Assembly: GCF_030730865.1 (NCBI RefSeq)
Contig: NZ_JAVALZ010000002.1
Coordinates: forward strand, 744,001 to 808,000
Reading direction: 5' to 3'
DNA from: Uliginosibacterium sp. 31-16
Lineage (GTDB): Bacteria; Pseudomonadota; Gammaproteobacteria; Burkholderiales; Rhodocyclaceae
Length of the DNA stretch: 64,000 bases
Shown here piece by piece: positions 9,072 through 17,726 of the stretch. Below the pieces are notes generated by a model, which saw nothing but the letters and a program-made list of their open reading frames with translations, did not search any database and had not been told where the DNA came from. Made by a program: the position numbers and the translations under genes. Positions within the stretch are counted from its first letter, which is position 1, and every line of letters begins with the position of its first letter.

Positions 9072-9310
9072 TCCTGAAAACCTCAGTTGAACGTCCCCGA
9101 GTGGGCCACGATGCGGTGCGTTGGCAAGACGCGCCAACGCTGCGGGCCCTTGCCCGCAAGGAGGCGCAACGCCGCCAGCGTACGGCAGCGTGGTTCAATC
9201 GGGGGCGTAGCGCTCTTACCCAGATGATGATTACTGCCAAGTCGATAACCCCCCGCATCCGCCTGAGCCTCCCCATGAATCGAAGCGATCAACCGAGGTT
9301 TCCAGGATGA
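9068..9310 (+). CDS. Possible small protein, 80 residues, coupled to both neighbours
   Basis: Unrecognised. The frame starts at ATG 9068 inside the phosphatase stop (ATGA) and stops inside the msbA start (ATGA again), so it fills the gap exactly with 4-base overlaps on both sides. The translation is basic (start MILKTSVERPRVGHDAVRWQ, then a region rich in Arg, Ala and Gln), without a signal or membrane segment. The overlaps favour a translated gene. The lack of any known domain and the high GC content, which favours chance open frames, argue against. Confidence 0.4.
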   Translation: MILKTSVERPRVGHDAVRWQDAPTLRALARKEAQRRQRTAAWFNRGRSALTQMMITAKSITPRIRLSLPMNRSDQPRFPG

Positions 9311-11103
9311 GAGACTCTTTCCAGCTCTACCGCCGCCTCCTCGCCTACATCAAGCCTTACTGGCGCGTTTCGGCCCTGTCCATTCTGGCCATGATGGCCG
9401 TGGCGGCGAGCACGCCGCTGCTGACCCACCAGCTGCAGCCGCTGCTGGATGAAAGCCTGATCGCCAAGAACAGGGAGGCGATCCTGTGGGTGCCGCTGAC
9501 CATCCTGCTGATCGCCTGCGCCAAGAGCTTTGCCGAATACGTCTCCAGCGTGTCCAGCCAGTGGGTGGCCAACAAGGCCATCGAAGACCTGCGCCGCCTG
9601 GTCTTCAATCACCAGATGGATCTGCCGGTGAGCACCCACCAAGCGCAGACCACCGGTCGCATGCTCTCGCGCATCACCTACGACATTCCACAGGTGGGCG
9701 CGGCACTGTCCACGGCCTGGATCGTGGTGATCCAGGACACGCTGACCATCCTTGCGCTGCTCGGCTACCTGTTCTTCAAGGCCTGGCACCTGACGCTGAT
9801 CATCTTCGCCATCGGCCCGGCCGTTGCGTGGATCATCCGCAAGGCCAGCACCGGCATGCGCGCATCGAACCGCACCCAGCAGAACCACATGGGCGACATG
9901 ACCTGTGCCGTCGAGGAACAGCTCGCCGGCCTGCGCGAAATCAAGATTTTCGGCACCCGCGAACACGAAGCCACGCGCTTCGCCCGCATCGCCACCCGGC
10001 TGCGCAAGGAAACCATGCGCGTGGTGCGCATCTCCTCGGCCAATGTGCCGATGGTGCAGGTGCTGGCCTTCGGCGCCGTGTCGGTGGTGATCTTCGCCGC
10101 CTCGCGGCTGGCCGAGAACAGCCTGCTCTCGCCGGGCGAATTCGTCGCCTTCATCGCCACCATGGCGATGATCTTCGAACCGATCCGCCGCCTCACCAAC
10201 ATCAACTCCACCATTCAGCGCGGGCTGGCCGGCGCCCAGAGCATCTTCGAGCTGCTCGACCTGCCCGCCGAGGCCGACACCGGCACGCAGAAGATCGACC
10301 GCGCCCGTGGCGAAATCCGCTTCGAGCACGCCACCTTTGCCTACCCGGGTCAGGAGACGCCGGCAGTCAACGATCTGTCGCTGACCATCGCGCCGGGCGA
10401 AACCGTGGCCTTCGTTGGCGCCTCGGGCAGCGGCAAGACCACCCTGATGGCGCTGGTCGCGCGCTTCTTCGAGCTGCAAAGCGGGCGCATCCTGATCGAT
10501 GGTGTGGCCCTGCAGGACATGTCGCTGGCCAGCCTGCGCGAGCAGCTCGCCCTGGTCGGCCAGCACGCCGCCCTGTTCGATGACAGCGTGGTCAACAACA
10601 TCGCCTATGGCCGCCACGGCGCCAGCCAGAGCGATATCGAAACTGCAGCCGCTCAGGCCCACGCGCTGGAGTTCATCAACAAGCTCACCCAGGGCTTTGA
10701 CACCCGCATCGGCACCAACGGCAACCAGCTCTCCGGTGGACAGCGTCAGCGTCTGGCAATTGCCCGCGCCTTCCTCAAGAATGCGCCGATCCTGCTGCTC
10801 GACGAAGCCACCTCGGCGCTGGACAACGAGTCCGAGCGCGTGGTGCGCGAAGCCTTGGTCGAGCTGCGCCGCGACCGCACCGTGCTGGTCGTGGCCCACC
10901 GTCTGACCACCATCCGCGACGCCAACCGCATCGTGGTGATGGAACGCGGGCGCATTGTCGAAATCGGCAATCACGAGGAGCTGCTGGCTGCCAACGGCGC
11001 CTACGCGCGCCTGCTCGCCAGCGGCGAGGACATCGTTGAAGACTCAGGCATCGCGCCCCTCTCGGCACTCCAGGCATTCAACGAAACGATGGCGCGCGGC
11101 TGA
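9307..11103 (+). CDS. msbA: Lipid A export ATP-binding/permease protein MsbA
   Basis: Inner-membrane ABC exporter that flips lipid A-core from the inner to the outer leaflet. The 598 residues hold an N-terminal six-helix membrane domain (about 1-310) and a C-terminal nucleotide-binding domain. Walker A is GASGSGKTT (about 371-379), the signature is LSGGQRQRLAIARAF (about 475-490), and Walker B is PILLLDEATSALD. The H-loop is VVAHRLTTI. The length matches the family. The ATG is preceded by CCAGG and overlaps the stop of the upstream small frame. A strong bidirectional terminator follows. Confidence 0.93.
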   Translation: MRDSFQLYRRLLAYIKPYWRVSALSILAMMAVAASTPLLTHQLQPLLDESLIAKNREAILWVPLTILLIACAKSFAEYVSSVSSQWVANKAIEDLRRLVFNHQMDLPVSTHQAQTTGRMLSRITYDIPQVGAALSTAWIVVIQDTLTILALLGYLFFKAWHLTLIIFAIGPAVAWIIRKASTGMRASNRTQQNHMGDMTCAVEEQLAGLREIKIFGTREHEATRFARIATRLRKETMRVVRISSANVPMVQVLAFGAVSVVIFAASRLAENSLLSPGEFVAFIATMAMIFEPIRRLTNINSTIQRGLAGAQSIFELLDLPAEADTGTQKIDRARGEIRFEHATFAYPGQETPAVNDLSLTIAPGETVAFVGASGSGKTTLMALVARFFELQSGRILIDGVALQDMSLASLREQLALVGQHAALFDDSVVNNIAYGRHGASQSDIETAAAQAHALEFINKLTQGFDTRIGTNGNQLSGGQRQRLAIARAFLKNAPILLLDEATSALDNESERVVREALVELRRDRTVLVVAHRLTTIRDANRIVVMERGRIVEIGNHEELLAANGAYARLLASGEDIVEDSGIAPLSALQAFNETMARG

Positions 11104-11112
11104 ACAGGGCGC

Positions 11113-11185
11113 TCCAAAGCCGCATGCAGCAAGGATCTTCAGCAGGGTACGTCTGAGGAGCGCCACTGACGGACCTCTTCAAGGC
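11113..11185. repeat. REP-like repeat, inverted pair
   Basis: The forward copy is AAAGCCGCATGCAGCAAGGA then TCTTCAGCAG. The inverted copy is GAGGAGCGCCACTGACGGAC then CTCTTCAAGGC. The pair lies just after the msbA stop, before the shared terminator. Confidence 0.6.
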
Positions 11186-11250
11186 ACCCAGCCTGCGAGG
11201 CACTACCCAAGCGGCTCTCTGGAGCATGCCGCTCAGATCCTGTTTCCAAG

Positions 11251-11280
11251 AAAAAACGCCGGCACACGCTGGCGTTTTTT
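11251..11280. terminator. Bidirectional terminator between msbA and pectate lyase 1
   Basis: AAAAAACGCC and GGCGTTTTTT flank a loop around GGCACACGCT, giving a hairpin with a T-run on both strands. It sits between two convergent genes and can serve both. Confidence 0.9.
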
Positions 11281-11301
11281 CTGCTTTCGGCACTGCGCGG
11301 C

Positions 11302-12768
11302 TTACAGCTTGCCCGCTCCGGCGTTGGCCCGTACGTAAGCCGGCACGGCGTCCGGCGCCAACAGATCAGCGGGTCTGGGCGGCGTCCATGTGATGTCGGC
11401 AATCGCCGCCTTGGGGCCTGCCGCATTGAAGCTCTGGACGATGCCCACCGGCTTGCCGTTCAGCACCGAGCCCACATCGCGCAAGGCCGCACCCGGAACA
11501 AAGAAGCTCACCAGCCCGGCCGGGTCGCTCAGGCCGGCGATTTCGAATACATTGTTTTCCGAATGGATCTTCGCCGCAGCTCCCAGCCCGAAGGCGTAGG
11601 CAAAGGGGTATTGCGGATCGGTCTTGCTGCCCGCAAACAGGTTGTTGTAGCTGTGCACCTGTCCGTAGCGCACCAGCTGCTGACGCTGGCGCAAGCCGTC
11701 GAAGAAATTGTGATGGTAGGTCACCTTCAGGTAGCCCTCATCGCCCGGTGCATTGTCGCTGCCACCAACGAGCATCGATTTGTCGTGGTTGAAGAAATGG
11801 CTGTTCGACACGGTAACGAAGTTCGAGGCATTGGTAATGTCCAGCAAGCCATCATGCGGAGTGATCTTCTGCTCGGGCTGGTCATACGGCAAGGCGAAAA
11901 TGTTCGGGATGGTCTTGGCCAGGGTCTGCCCGTCGCTGAACGAGCAATGGTCGATCCACACCTGGGTGGCGCCCTTGATCGAGATAAGATCGAACTCGGA
12001 ATTCCAGCGCCCGCCATTGCAGCGGTGCGGGCCATGCTCCTCATCCACGAACTGCGCCTGGCAGCCTGGCACCGTGTGATTGACGCCGAAATCATCAATC
12101 ACCGGCGCGGTACGCGTGGTGCTGTAGGAGTCGCCCGGATTCCAGGCGGGGAAGTAATCGTAGGCATCTTCAAACCCGATATTGCGGATGATGATGTTCG
12201 ACACCCCTCGATCCAGATACAGATTGCCCTTGATGATCTTCGCGTCCTGGCCAAGACCGATCAGGGTCGTGTTCGACGGGATCAGCACCAGCACCTGATG
12301 CTTCTGCCGGTTCCACGAGCGCAGGCGCGCCTCCTCCAGCGCTCCGGTGATCTTGGGCGGGCGGCCATTGACCAGCGGCTGGCGATTCCACACGTGCGGA
12401 TTGACCAGCTTCTTGTAGGCCTCGAAATCGTAGGCCGGATCGACGTAATCCTTGTAGCCCAGCTCACGCCCCGAATCATCGGAGCTCAGATTGATCGTGC
12501 CCTGGATGCGCAGGATCTTGGGGCTGTTGCCCGAGCGTTTCAGGGCATCCACAAACTGCTTGCGAGTGCTGACCGTGTAGACGTCACCCGCCTTCGCCGC
12601 ACTGCCCCCCGTCACGCCCGGCCCGGCGGAACCCCAGCCATCCCCCGCAGGCAAGGGCTGCCGCTCCACGGGCAGCGGGCCTGACATGTCCGCGCGTGGC
12701 ACCTCGGATGCACATGCAGACAACAGCAATAGGCTGGCCAAGGATGCAGCAAGCAGGGTGTGCTTCAT
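11302..12768 (-). CDS. Pectate lyase, PL1 family, lipoprotein (copy 1)
   Basis: Secreted enzyme of 488 residues that cleaves polygalacturonate by beta-elimination. A lipobox (LLLLSACAS) ends the signal peptide, so it is probably a membrane-anchored lipoprotein. The parallel beta-helix signature VWIDHCSFSDG and the calcium-site region are present. The basic active-site segment reads RQQLVRYGQVHSYNN: both arginines are five residues apart as in the family, but the proline usually found between them is replaced by Gln. The C-terminus VPAYVRANAGAGKL is nearly the same as in copy 2. It lies downstream of copy 2 on the same strand, but a terminator separates them. Confidence 0.92.
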   Translation of the reverse strand: MKHTLLAASLASLLLLSACASEVPRADMSGPLPVERQPLPAGDGWGSAGPGVTGGSAAKAGDVYTVSTRKQFVDALKRSGNSPKILRIQGTINLSSDDSGRELGYKDYVDPAYDFEAYKKLVNPHVWNRQPLVNGRPPKITGALEEARLRSWNRQKHQVLVLIPSNTTLIGLGQDAKIIKGNLYLDRGVSNIIIRNIGFEDAYDYFPAWNPGDSYSTTRTAPVIDDFGVNHTVPGCQAQFVDEEHGPHRCNGGRWNSEFDLISIKGATQVWIDHCSFSDGQTLAKTIPNIFALPYDQPEQKITPHDGLLDITNASNFVTVSNSHFFNHDKSMLVGGSDNAPGDEGYLKVTYHHNFFDGLRQRQQLVRYGQVHSYNNLFAGSKTDPQYPFAYAFGLGAAAKIHSENNVFEIAGLSDPAGLVSFFVPGAALRDVGSVLNGKPVGIVQSFNAAGPKAAIADITWTPPRPADLLAPDAVPAYVRANAGAGKL

Positions 12769-12814
12769 GGTTCCCTCGAAACGCGACAGTGGGATGAAGA
12801 GGATAGAGCAAAAA

Positions 12815-12847
12815 TGAAAAAGCCGACAAATTCGTCGGCTTTTTCAT
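12815..12847 (-). terminator. Terminator of pectate lyase 2
   Basis: AAAAAGCCGAC and GTCGGCTTTTT pair around AAATTC, with a T-run on the minus strand. It lies 19 bases past the stop of copy 2 and upstream of copy 1, so copy 1 probably has its own promoter. Confidence 0.85.
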
Positions 12848-12865
12848 TTCTACAACATCCAGGAC

Positions 12866-14332
12866 TCAGAGCTTGCCAGCCCCGGCATTGGCTTTCACGT
12901 AAGCCGGAACCTCGGCGCTTGGAAGCAGCTTCATGGCTGTAGCAGGAGTCCAGCTGATCGTGCCGATCTGCTGTTTCGGATTCTTCGCATTGAAGTCCGC
13001 AACGATATCCACAGGCTTGCCATTGAGCAGCGTACCCGAATCCGCCATGGCCGAACCCGCAGTAAAGAAGCTGATCAACTCGGCCGGAGCGAAATCGCCC
13101 TGCAGTTCGTAAGCATTGTTCTGCGACAACACCTTGGCGTTCTTGCCCAGGCCAACACCGTACATGAACGAATACTGCTTGCCGACACGCTCGCCGGTGT
13201 AGAGATTGTTCGCGACGTGAACCTTGCCGAAACGCACGCGCGGCTGACGCTGACCAACACCGTCGAAATAATTGCGCACGTAGCTCACGCTGAGCTTGCC
13301 CTCATCGCCGTTATCGCTGTCGCTGCCGCCCACCAGACTCAACTTGTCGTGATTGAAGAAGCGGCTATTGGAAATCGTGACGAAGTCAGATCCCTTGGTG
13401 ATGTCGATCGCTGCATCGTGATGCTGGACCTTCTGCTCAGGCTGGTTATACGGCGCACCGAAAACCGGCGGGAACTGCTTGTCCAGACGCTCGCCATCGC
13501 TGAAAGAGCAATGGTCGATCCACACATTCGTGGCGCCCTTCAGGGTGATCATGTCGTAGAGCGAATTCCAGCGCCCGCCATTGCAACGATGCGGCCCCTT
13601 GGTGTCGCTCTCGAACTTCTCCTGGCAACCATCGACGGTGTAGTTCACACCATTCACGATCACCGGCTCGGTACGCTTGATGTTGTAACCATCGCCCGGG
13701 TCCCACTCGGGGAACAGATCGAAAGCATCCTCAAAAGCGATGTTGCGGATGATTACATTAGAGATGCCGTTATCAATGTACAAAGAGCCTTTGATGATCT
13801 TGGCATCCTTGCCAACACCGATGATGCTGGTGTTCGACGGCACCTGCAGAACGATATGCGCGAACTGCTTGTCAGCCGATTTGCGACGAGCCTCTTCCTG
13901 CGGGCCACTGAGCTTCGGCGGCTTGCCCTTCACGAGTTCCTGACGATTCCAAACGGTCGGATCATAGGCCTTCTTGTAGGCCTCGAAATTGTAGACAGGG
14001 TCCGCAAAATCCTTTTCCGTCAGCTCACGGCCCGAGTCATCAGTCGACAGGTTGATCGTACCCTTCACATAGATGATCTTCGGCTCGGCACCGGCCTTTT
14101 TCAGCGCGGCGACCAGCTCCTTGCGGCTTGATACGGTCAGCACATTCTCAGCGCTTGCCTTGGCACCACCTGTCGTGCCTGCACCTGCAGCGGCCCAGCC
14201 GCCATCAGCAGGCAGAACCTGCCGGCCCAGTTCCCCCAGGGCAGCGCCTTCAGACTTTGCAGGACCTACGCTGGAGCACGCAGCCAGCAAACCTATCGCC
14301 GCCAGAGAAACCACCAATACGTTCTTCTTCAT
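12866..14332 (-). CDS. Pectate lyase, PL1 family, lipoprotein (copy 2)
   Basis: Paralogue of the neighbouring lyase with exactly the same length, 488 residues. The start at 14332 is set by a strong site, GGAGGAG, 6 bases upstream; the frame extends 8 codons further. The lipobox is IGLLAACSS. The catalytic region VWIDHCSFSDG and the canonical RQPRVRFGKVHVANN are both intact, so this copy looks fully active. Shared blocks such as GTINLS-DDSGREL, PHRCNGGRWNS and the C-terminal ANAGAGKL point to a tandem duplication, diverged to perhaps two-thirds identity by eye. Confidence 0.93.
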   Translation of the reverse strand: MKKNVLVVSLAAIGLLAACSSVGPAKSEGAALGELGRQVLPADGGWAAAGAGTTGGAKASAENVLTVSSRKELVAALKKAGAEPKIIYVKGTINLSTDDSGRELTEKDFADPVYNFEAYKKAYDPTVWNRQELVKGKPPKLSGPQEEARRKSADKQFAHIVLQVPSNTSIIGVGKDAKIIKGSLYIDNGISNVIIRNIAFEDAFDLFPEWDPGDGYNIKRTEPVIVNGVNYTVDGCQEKFESDTKGPHRCNGGRWNSLYDMITLKGATNVWIDHCSFSDGERLDKQFPPVFGAPYNQPEQKVQHHDAAIDITKGSDFVTISNSRFFNHDKLSLVGGSDSDNGDEGKLSVSYVRNYFDGVGQRQPRVRFGKVHVANNLYTGERVGKQYSFMYGVGLGKNAKVLSQNNAYELQGDFAPAELISFFTAGSAMADSGTLLNGKPVDIVADFNAKNPKQQIGTISWTPATAMKLLPSAEVPAYVKANAGAGKL

Positions 14333-14495
14333 ACTCTCCTCCGAATGGAACAACACAGGATTCAGTTGCGGGGTGGATACAGCCCCTCATGCCAACCCTT
14401 GAGCAGGACAAGCGCTTGGAACAGACCCGCACGGAATGGTTCAACGGTGATCGGGAACATACCCTCAAACAGTGCTTTTCGCCAGTCCGAAAAAA

Positions 14496-16397
14496 TTACG
14501 TTTTCGCTTCCAGCGCCTCCCAGCGCTCAAGCAAAATCAGCAACTCATCATCAATCGCCGCCAGCCGCGTGTGCATGGCGGGCAGCTCGGCGCCACGCTT
14601 CTGGTAGATGTCCGGATCAGCAAGCAGCTGTTGCAAACCGGCCTGCTCCGCTTCGAGCGCCGATATCTTGCCCGGCAGGGCGTCCAGCTCGCGTTTTTCG
14701 TTGAAGCTCAGCTTGTTCGACTTCGTCTGCGCCTTGCGTTCGGCCTCCACCGGTTTGGCCACCACGGCAGCCTTGCTGGCGGCTTTCTCCGCCGCTTCGC
14801 GTTCCATCGTACGCACCCGCAGCCAGTCGTAGTAACCGCCGGCATTCTCGCGCCAGCGCCCACCGCCTTCGGCCGAGATCGTCTGGGTCACCACGTTGTC
14901 GAGGAAGGTCCGGTCGTGGCTGACCAGAAAAACCGTTCCGTCATAATCCTGCAGCAGCTGCTCAAGCAGCTCCAGGGTCTCTACGTCGAGATCGTTGGTC
15001 GGCTCGTCGAGTACCAGGATGTTCGCCGGCCGCGCAAACAGACGCGCCAGCAGCAAGCGGTTGCGCTCGCCCCCCGAAAGCGATTTCACCGGGCTTCGCG
15101 CGCGCTGTGGCGAGAACAGAAAATCTTCCAGATAGCCGATCACGTGCTTCCTCGTATTGCCTATCTCGACGTAATCCGAGCCGGGGCTGATCACATCGGT
15201 CAACGGGGCTTCCGGATCAAGCGCCGTGCGGAACTGGTCAAAATAGGCCACCAGCTGCTTGGTGCCACGCCGGATGCGGCCGGCATCGGCTTCCAGATCG
15301 CCAAGGATGAGCTTGAGCAAGGTGGTCTTGCCCGCACCGTTGGGACCGAGAAAGCCGATGCGGTCGCCACGCATGATGCGCGCCGAGAAGTCGCGGATCA
15401 CGGTCTTGTCACCAAAGCTCTTGCTGACGTTTTCCAGTTCAGCGATCAACTGGCCGCTTTTCTCGCCACGGTCCAGCTGCAGATTCACGTTGCCCAGCTG
15501 CTCGCGGCGCTCGGCGCGCGTGCGGCGCAGATTCTCCAGACGCAGCACGCGACCTTCGTTACGGGTGCGCCGGGCTTCCACGCCCTTGCGGATCCAGACT
15601 TCTTCCTGCGCCAGGAATTTATCGAACTCCGCATTGCTCTTGGCCTCCATCTCCAGCATCTCGGCCTTGCGCTGCTGGTAAGCGGAATAGGAGCCCGGAA
15701 AGCTGACCAGCCGTCCGCGATCCAGCTCGACGATGCGTGAGGCGGCGTTGTCCATGAAAGCCCGGTCGTGGGTGATCAGCACCACCGCCCCCCGGAAAGC
15801 CTTGATCAGTTCTTCCAGCCAGTCGATGGCTTCCACATCCAGATGGTTGGTCGGCTCATCAAGCAACAGCAGCTCGGGCTCCCCGGCCAGCGCACGCGCC
15901 AGCGCCACGCGTTTGATACCACCGCCGGAAAGGCTGGACACCCGCGTGTCGCCATCGAGCTTCAGGCGATCCATAACCTGCTCCACCTTGTGGTGCACAG
16001 CCCAGGCGTTATGCGCGTCCAGTTCATGCTGCAGGGCAGACATGCGCTCCATCGCCGCCTCATCACCCTGCGCCACGGCATGCGCGGCAGCGTGATAATC
16101 GGCAATCAGGCGCGCCGCCTCGCCGACGCCGTCCGCCACGGTTTCAAACACCGTGCGCGCGAGATCGAAATCCGGCTCCTGTGCCACATAGGCCATCTTC
16201 AGGCCGGCCTGACGCCACAGCGTGCCGTCGTCCAGCTTGCCCTGCCCGGCCATCACCCGCAGCAGGCTGGATTTGCCGGCGCCGTTGCGGCCGATCAGGG
16301 CGACCCGTTCACCGGGCTCCAGGACCAGTTCGGAGTGATCCAGCAGGGCTACATCACCAAAAGCGAGGCAGGCATTATCAAGAGTCAGCAGCGGCAT
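14496..16397 (-). CDS. uup: ABC-F ATPase Uup
   Basis: Soluble ABC-F protein of 633 residues with two ATP-binding domains and no membrane part. It is linked to ribosome function and to limiting precise excision of transposons. The first domain holds GRNGAGKSSLL (about 36-46) and LSGGGIKRVALARAL. The second holds GPNGAGKTTLL and LSGGERNRLLLARLF. The C-terminal coiled-coil tail (about 545-633), rich in Lys and Glu, is characteristic of Uup. MPLLTLDNACLAFG is the usual N-terminus, so the ATG four codons upstream is not used. Confidence 0.93.
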   Translation of the reverse strand: MPLLTLDNACLAFGDVALLDHSELVLEPGERVALIGRNGAGKSSLLRVMAGQGKLDDGTLWRQAGLKMAYVAQEPDFDLARTVFETVADGVGEAARLIADYHAAAHAVAQGDEAAMERMSALQHELDAHNAWAVHHKVEQVMDRLKLDGDTRVSSLSGGGIKRVALARALAGEPELLLLDEPTNHLDVEAIDWLEELIKAFRGAVVLITHDRAFMDNAASRIVELDRGRLVSFPGSYSAYQQRKAEMLEMEAKSNAEFDKFLAQEEVWIRKGVEARRTRNEGRVLRLENLRRTRAERREQLGNVNLQLDRGEKSGQLIAELENVSKSFGDKTVIRDFSARIMRGDRIGFLGPNGAGKTTLLKLILGDLEADAGRIRRGTKQLVAYFDQFRTALDPEAPLTDVISPGSDYVEIGNTRKHVIGYLEDFLFSPQRARSPVKSLSGGERNRLLLARLFARPANILVLDEPTNDLDVETLELLEQLLQDYDGTVFLVSHDRTFLDNVVTQTISAEGGGRWRENAGGYYDWLRVRTMEREAAEKAASKAAVVAKPVEAERKAQTKSNKLSFNEKRELDALPGKISALEAEQAGLQQLLADPDIYQKRGAELPAMHTRLAAIDDELLILLERWEALEAKT

Positions 16398-16449
16398 GTG
16401 GAAACACAATCACGTCAGGCGGAGAAGGCCCGGATTGTACCCTCCGTAC

Positions 16450-16560
16450 CGCACCGGGCGGCGCTCTTCAGGCCATCCTGCCGGAGATCCGCACCAGACG
16501 GTCATTTCGCGGCATCCCCATCCGGAAAGCAGGCCGCACGCGGCTCTCCGGGCAATCGCC
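16450..16560. repeat. Degenerate REP-like repeats
   Basis: GGCGGCGCTCTTCAGGCCAT and, about 80 bases later, GGCCGCACGCGGCTCTCCGGG resemble the dispersed family core but are degraded. They lie in the 296-base divergent space between uup and the binding-protein gene. Confidence 0.4.
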
Positions 16561-16693
16561 GACTCCCTTCTCAGAACGCTGCACAGCCCGTCGGAGCAGG
16601 CTTCCCGCGCCTTCAGCGGCACCTGACCTATATGTCTAAAGATATAGCAGCTAGAATGCGTGCATTGACATCCGCCCGGAGCAGGAGAAAGTG

Positions 16694-17665
16694 ATGCCAG
16701 CTTCACCGCCAAACCACATTGCACCACGCCCGGGCGTTTGCCATGGCTGGCGGGGCGTGCTGCTGGCTCTCGTCCTTCTGGCGGCAGCGGCGCCAGCCGG
16801 CGCGATGGACATCCTGAAAATCGCCCGTCCGGAGTCGGCCACCGACCGCCGTCTGGACTATACGGATTCCCTGCTGTTCGAAGCCATGCGCCGCACGACG
16901 GCCAGATATGGCCCCTATCAGGTAGAACGCGCGCCAGAGTTCCTCTCGCGCGAGCGCCTGCTGGAAGAGACGGTGCGCGGCGAAATCATCAATGTCACCT
17001 CCGTTCCCAGCCAGCCAGCCTGGGAAGAAAAACTCATCACCATCTGGATTCCCGTCGATCTGGGCATGGCGGATTACCGCATCTCGCTGATTCGCGCGGA
17101 TCAGCAGGCGCGACTGTCTGCGGTAAAGCGTCTTGATGAACTCAAGGCCCTGAGCATGGGCGCCGGCACCCTGTGGAGCTCGCGCAAGATCTACGAAGAC
17201 AACGGCTTCGAGGTTGTCCCCGGCGCCGATTACGAATCGCTCTTCAAGATGCTCATGGCAGGCCGCTTCGTGCATTTCCCGCGCGGAGTGAACGAAGTCT
17301 TTACGGAATACGAAGAACGCAAGGCCGCTTTTCCCAAACTGGCCATCGAGCAGGAGGTCGTCGTGCAGTTTCCCCTGCCCCGCTATTTCTTCGTCACGCA
17401 GAATGACCCGAGACTGGCGCGGCGCGTCGAGGAAGGGCTGGAATCGATGGTCCGCGATGGCAGCATGATGAAGATGATGAAGGACTATCACGCAGACATG
17501 ATCCGCCAGGCCAACTTCTGCTCCCGGCGCCTGTTCCGCATCCCGAATCCCCTGCTCTCCGCGAAGACGCCACTGGATCGCAAGGAATTCTGGTTCAACC
17601 CCTACGATCCGAAAACCGGCATCTGCCCTCAAACCGCCGCCGTCCGCAAGGCACCCCTCCGGTGA
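16694..17665 (+). CDS. Periplasmic substrate-binding-like protein (SBP_bac_3 type)
   Basis: Exported protein of 323 residues with a signal peptide (hydrophobic LLALVLLAAAAPAGA, cut before MDILKIAR). The body resembles a bilobed type 3 solute-binding protein, but no permease genes adjoin. GGAG at 16683-16686 lies 7 bases before ATG 16694 and decides against the GTG three bases upstream. The gene ends 61 bases before a membrane sensor kinase on the same strand. This suggests it is a periplasmic ligand-sensing partner rather than a transporter part. The ligand is unknown. Confidence 0.7.
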   Translation: MPASPPNHIAPRPGVCHGWRGVLLALVLLAAAAPAGAMDILKIARPESATDRRLDYTDSLLFEAMRRTTARYGPYQVERAPEFLSRERLLEETVRGEIINVTSVPSQPAWEEKLITIWIPVDLGMADYRISLIRADQQARLSAVKRLDELKALSMGAGTLWSSRKIYEDNGFEVVPGADYESLFKMLMAGRFVHFPRGVNEVFTEYEERKAAFPKLAIEQEVVVQFPLPRYFFVTQNDPRLARRVEEGLESMVRDGSMMKMMKDYHADMIRQANFCSRRLFRIPNPLLSAKTPLDRKEFWFNPYDPKTGICPQTAAVRKAPLR

Positions 17666-17726
17666 GCCCCCGCGTGCCTGCCCTTTGCAGATGGACTGCG
17701 CTGCCAAGGGCACGCAACACACAGCC

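Noticed and set aside
9289..10974. 561-codon open frame antisense to msbA
   Set aside because: The sense frame is a complete ABC exporter; the antisense translation has no domain and is rich in Gly, His and Gln, as expected of a shadow.
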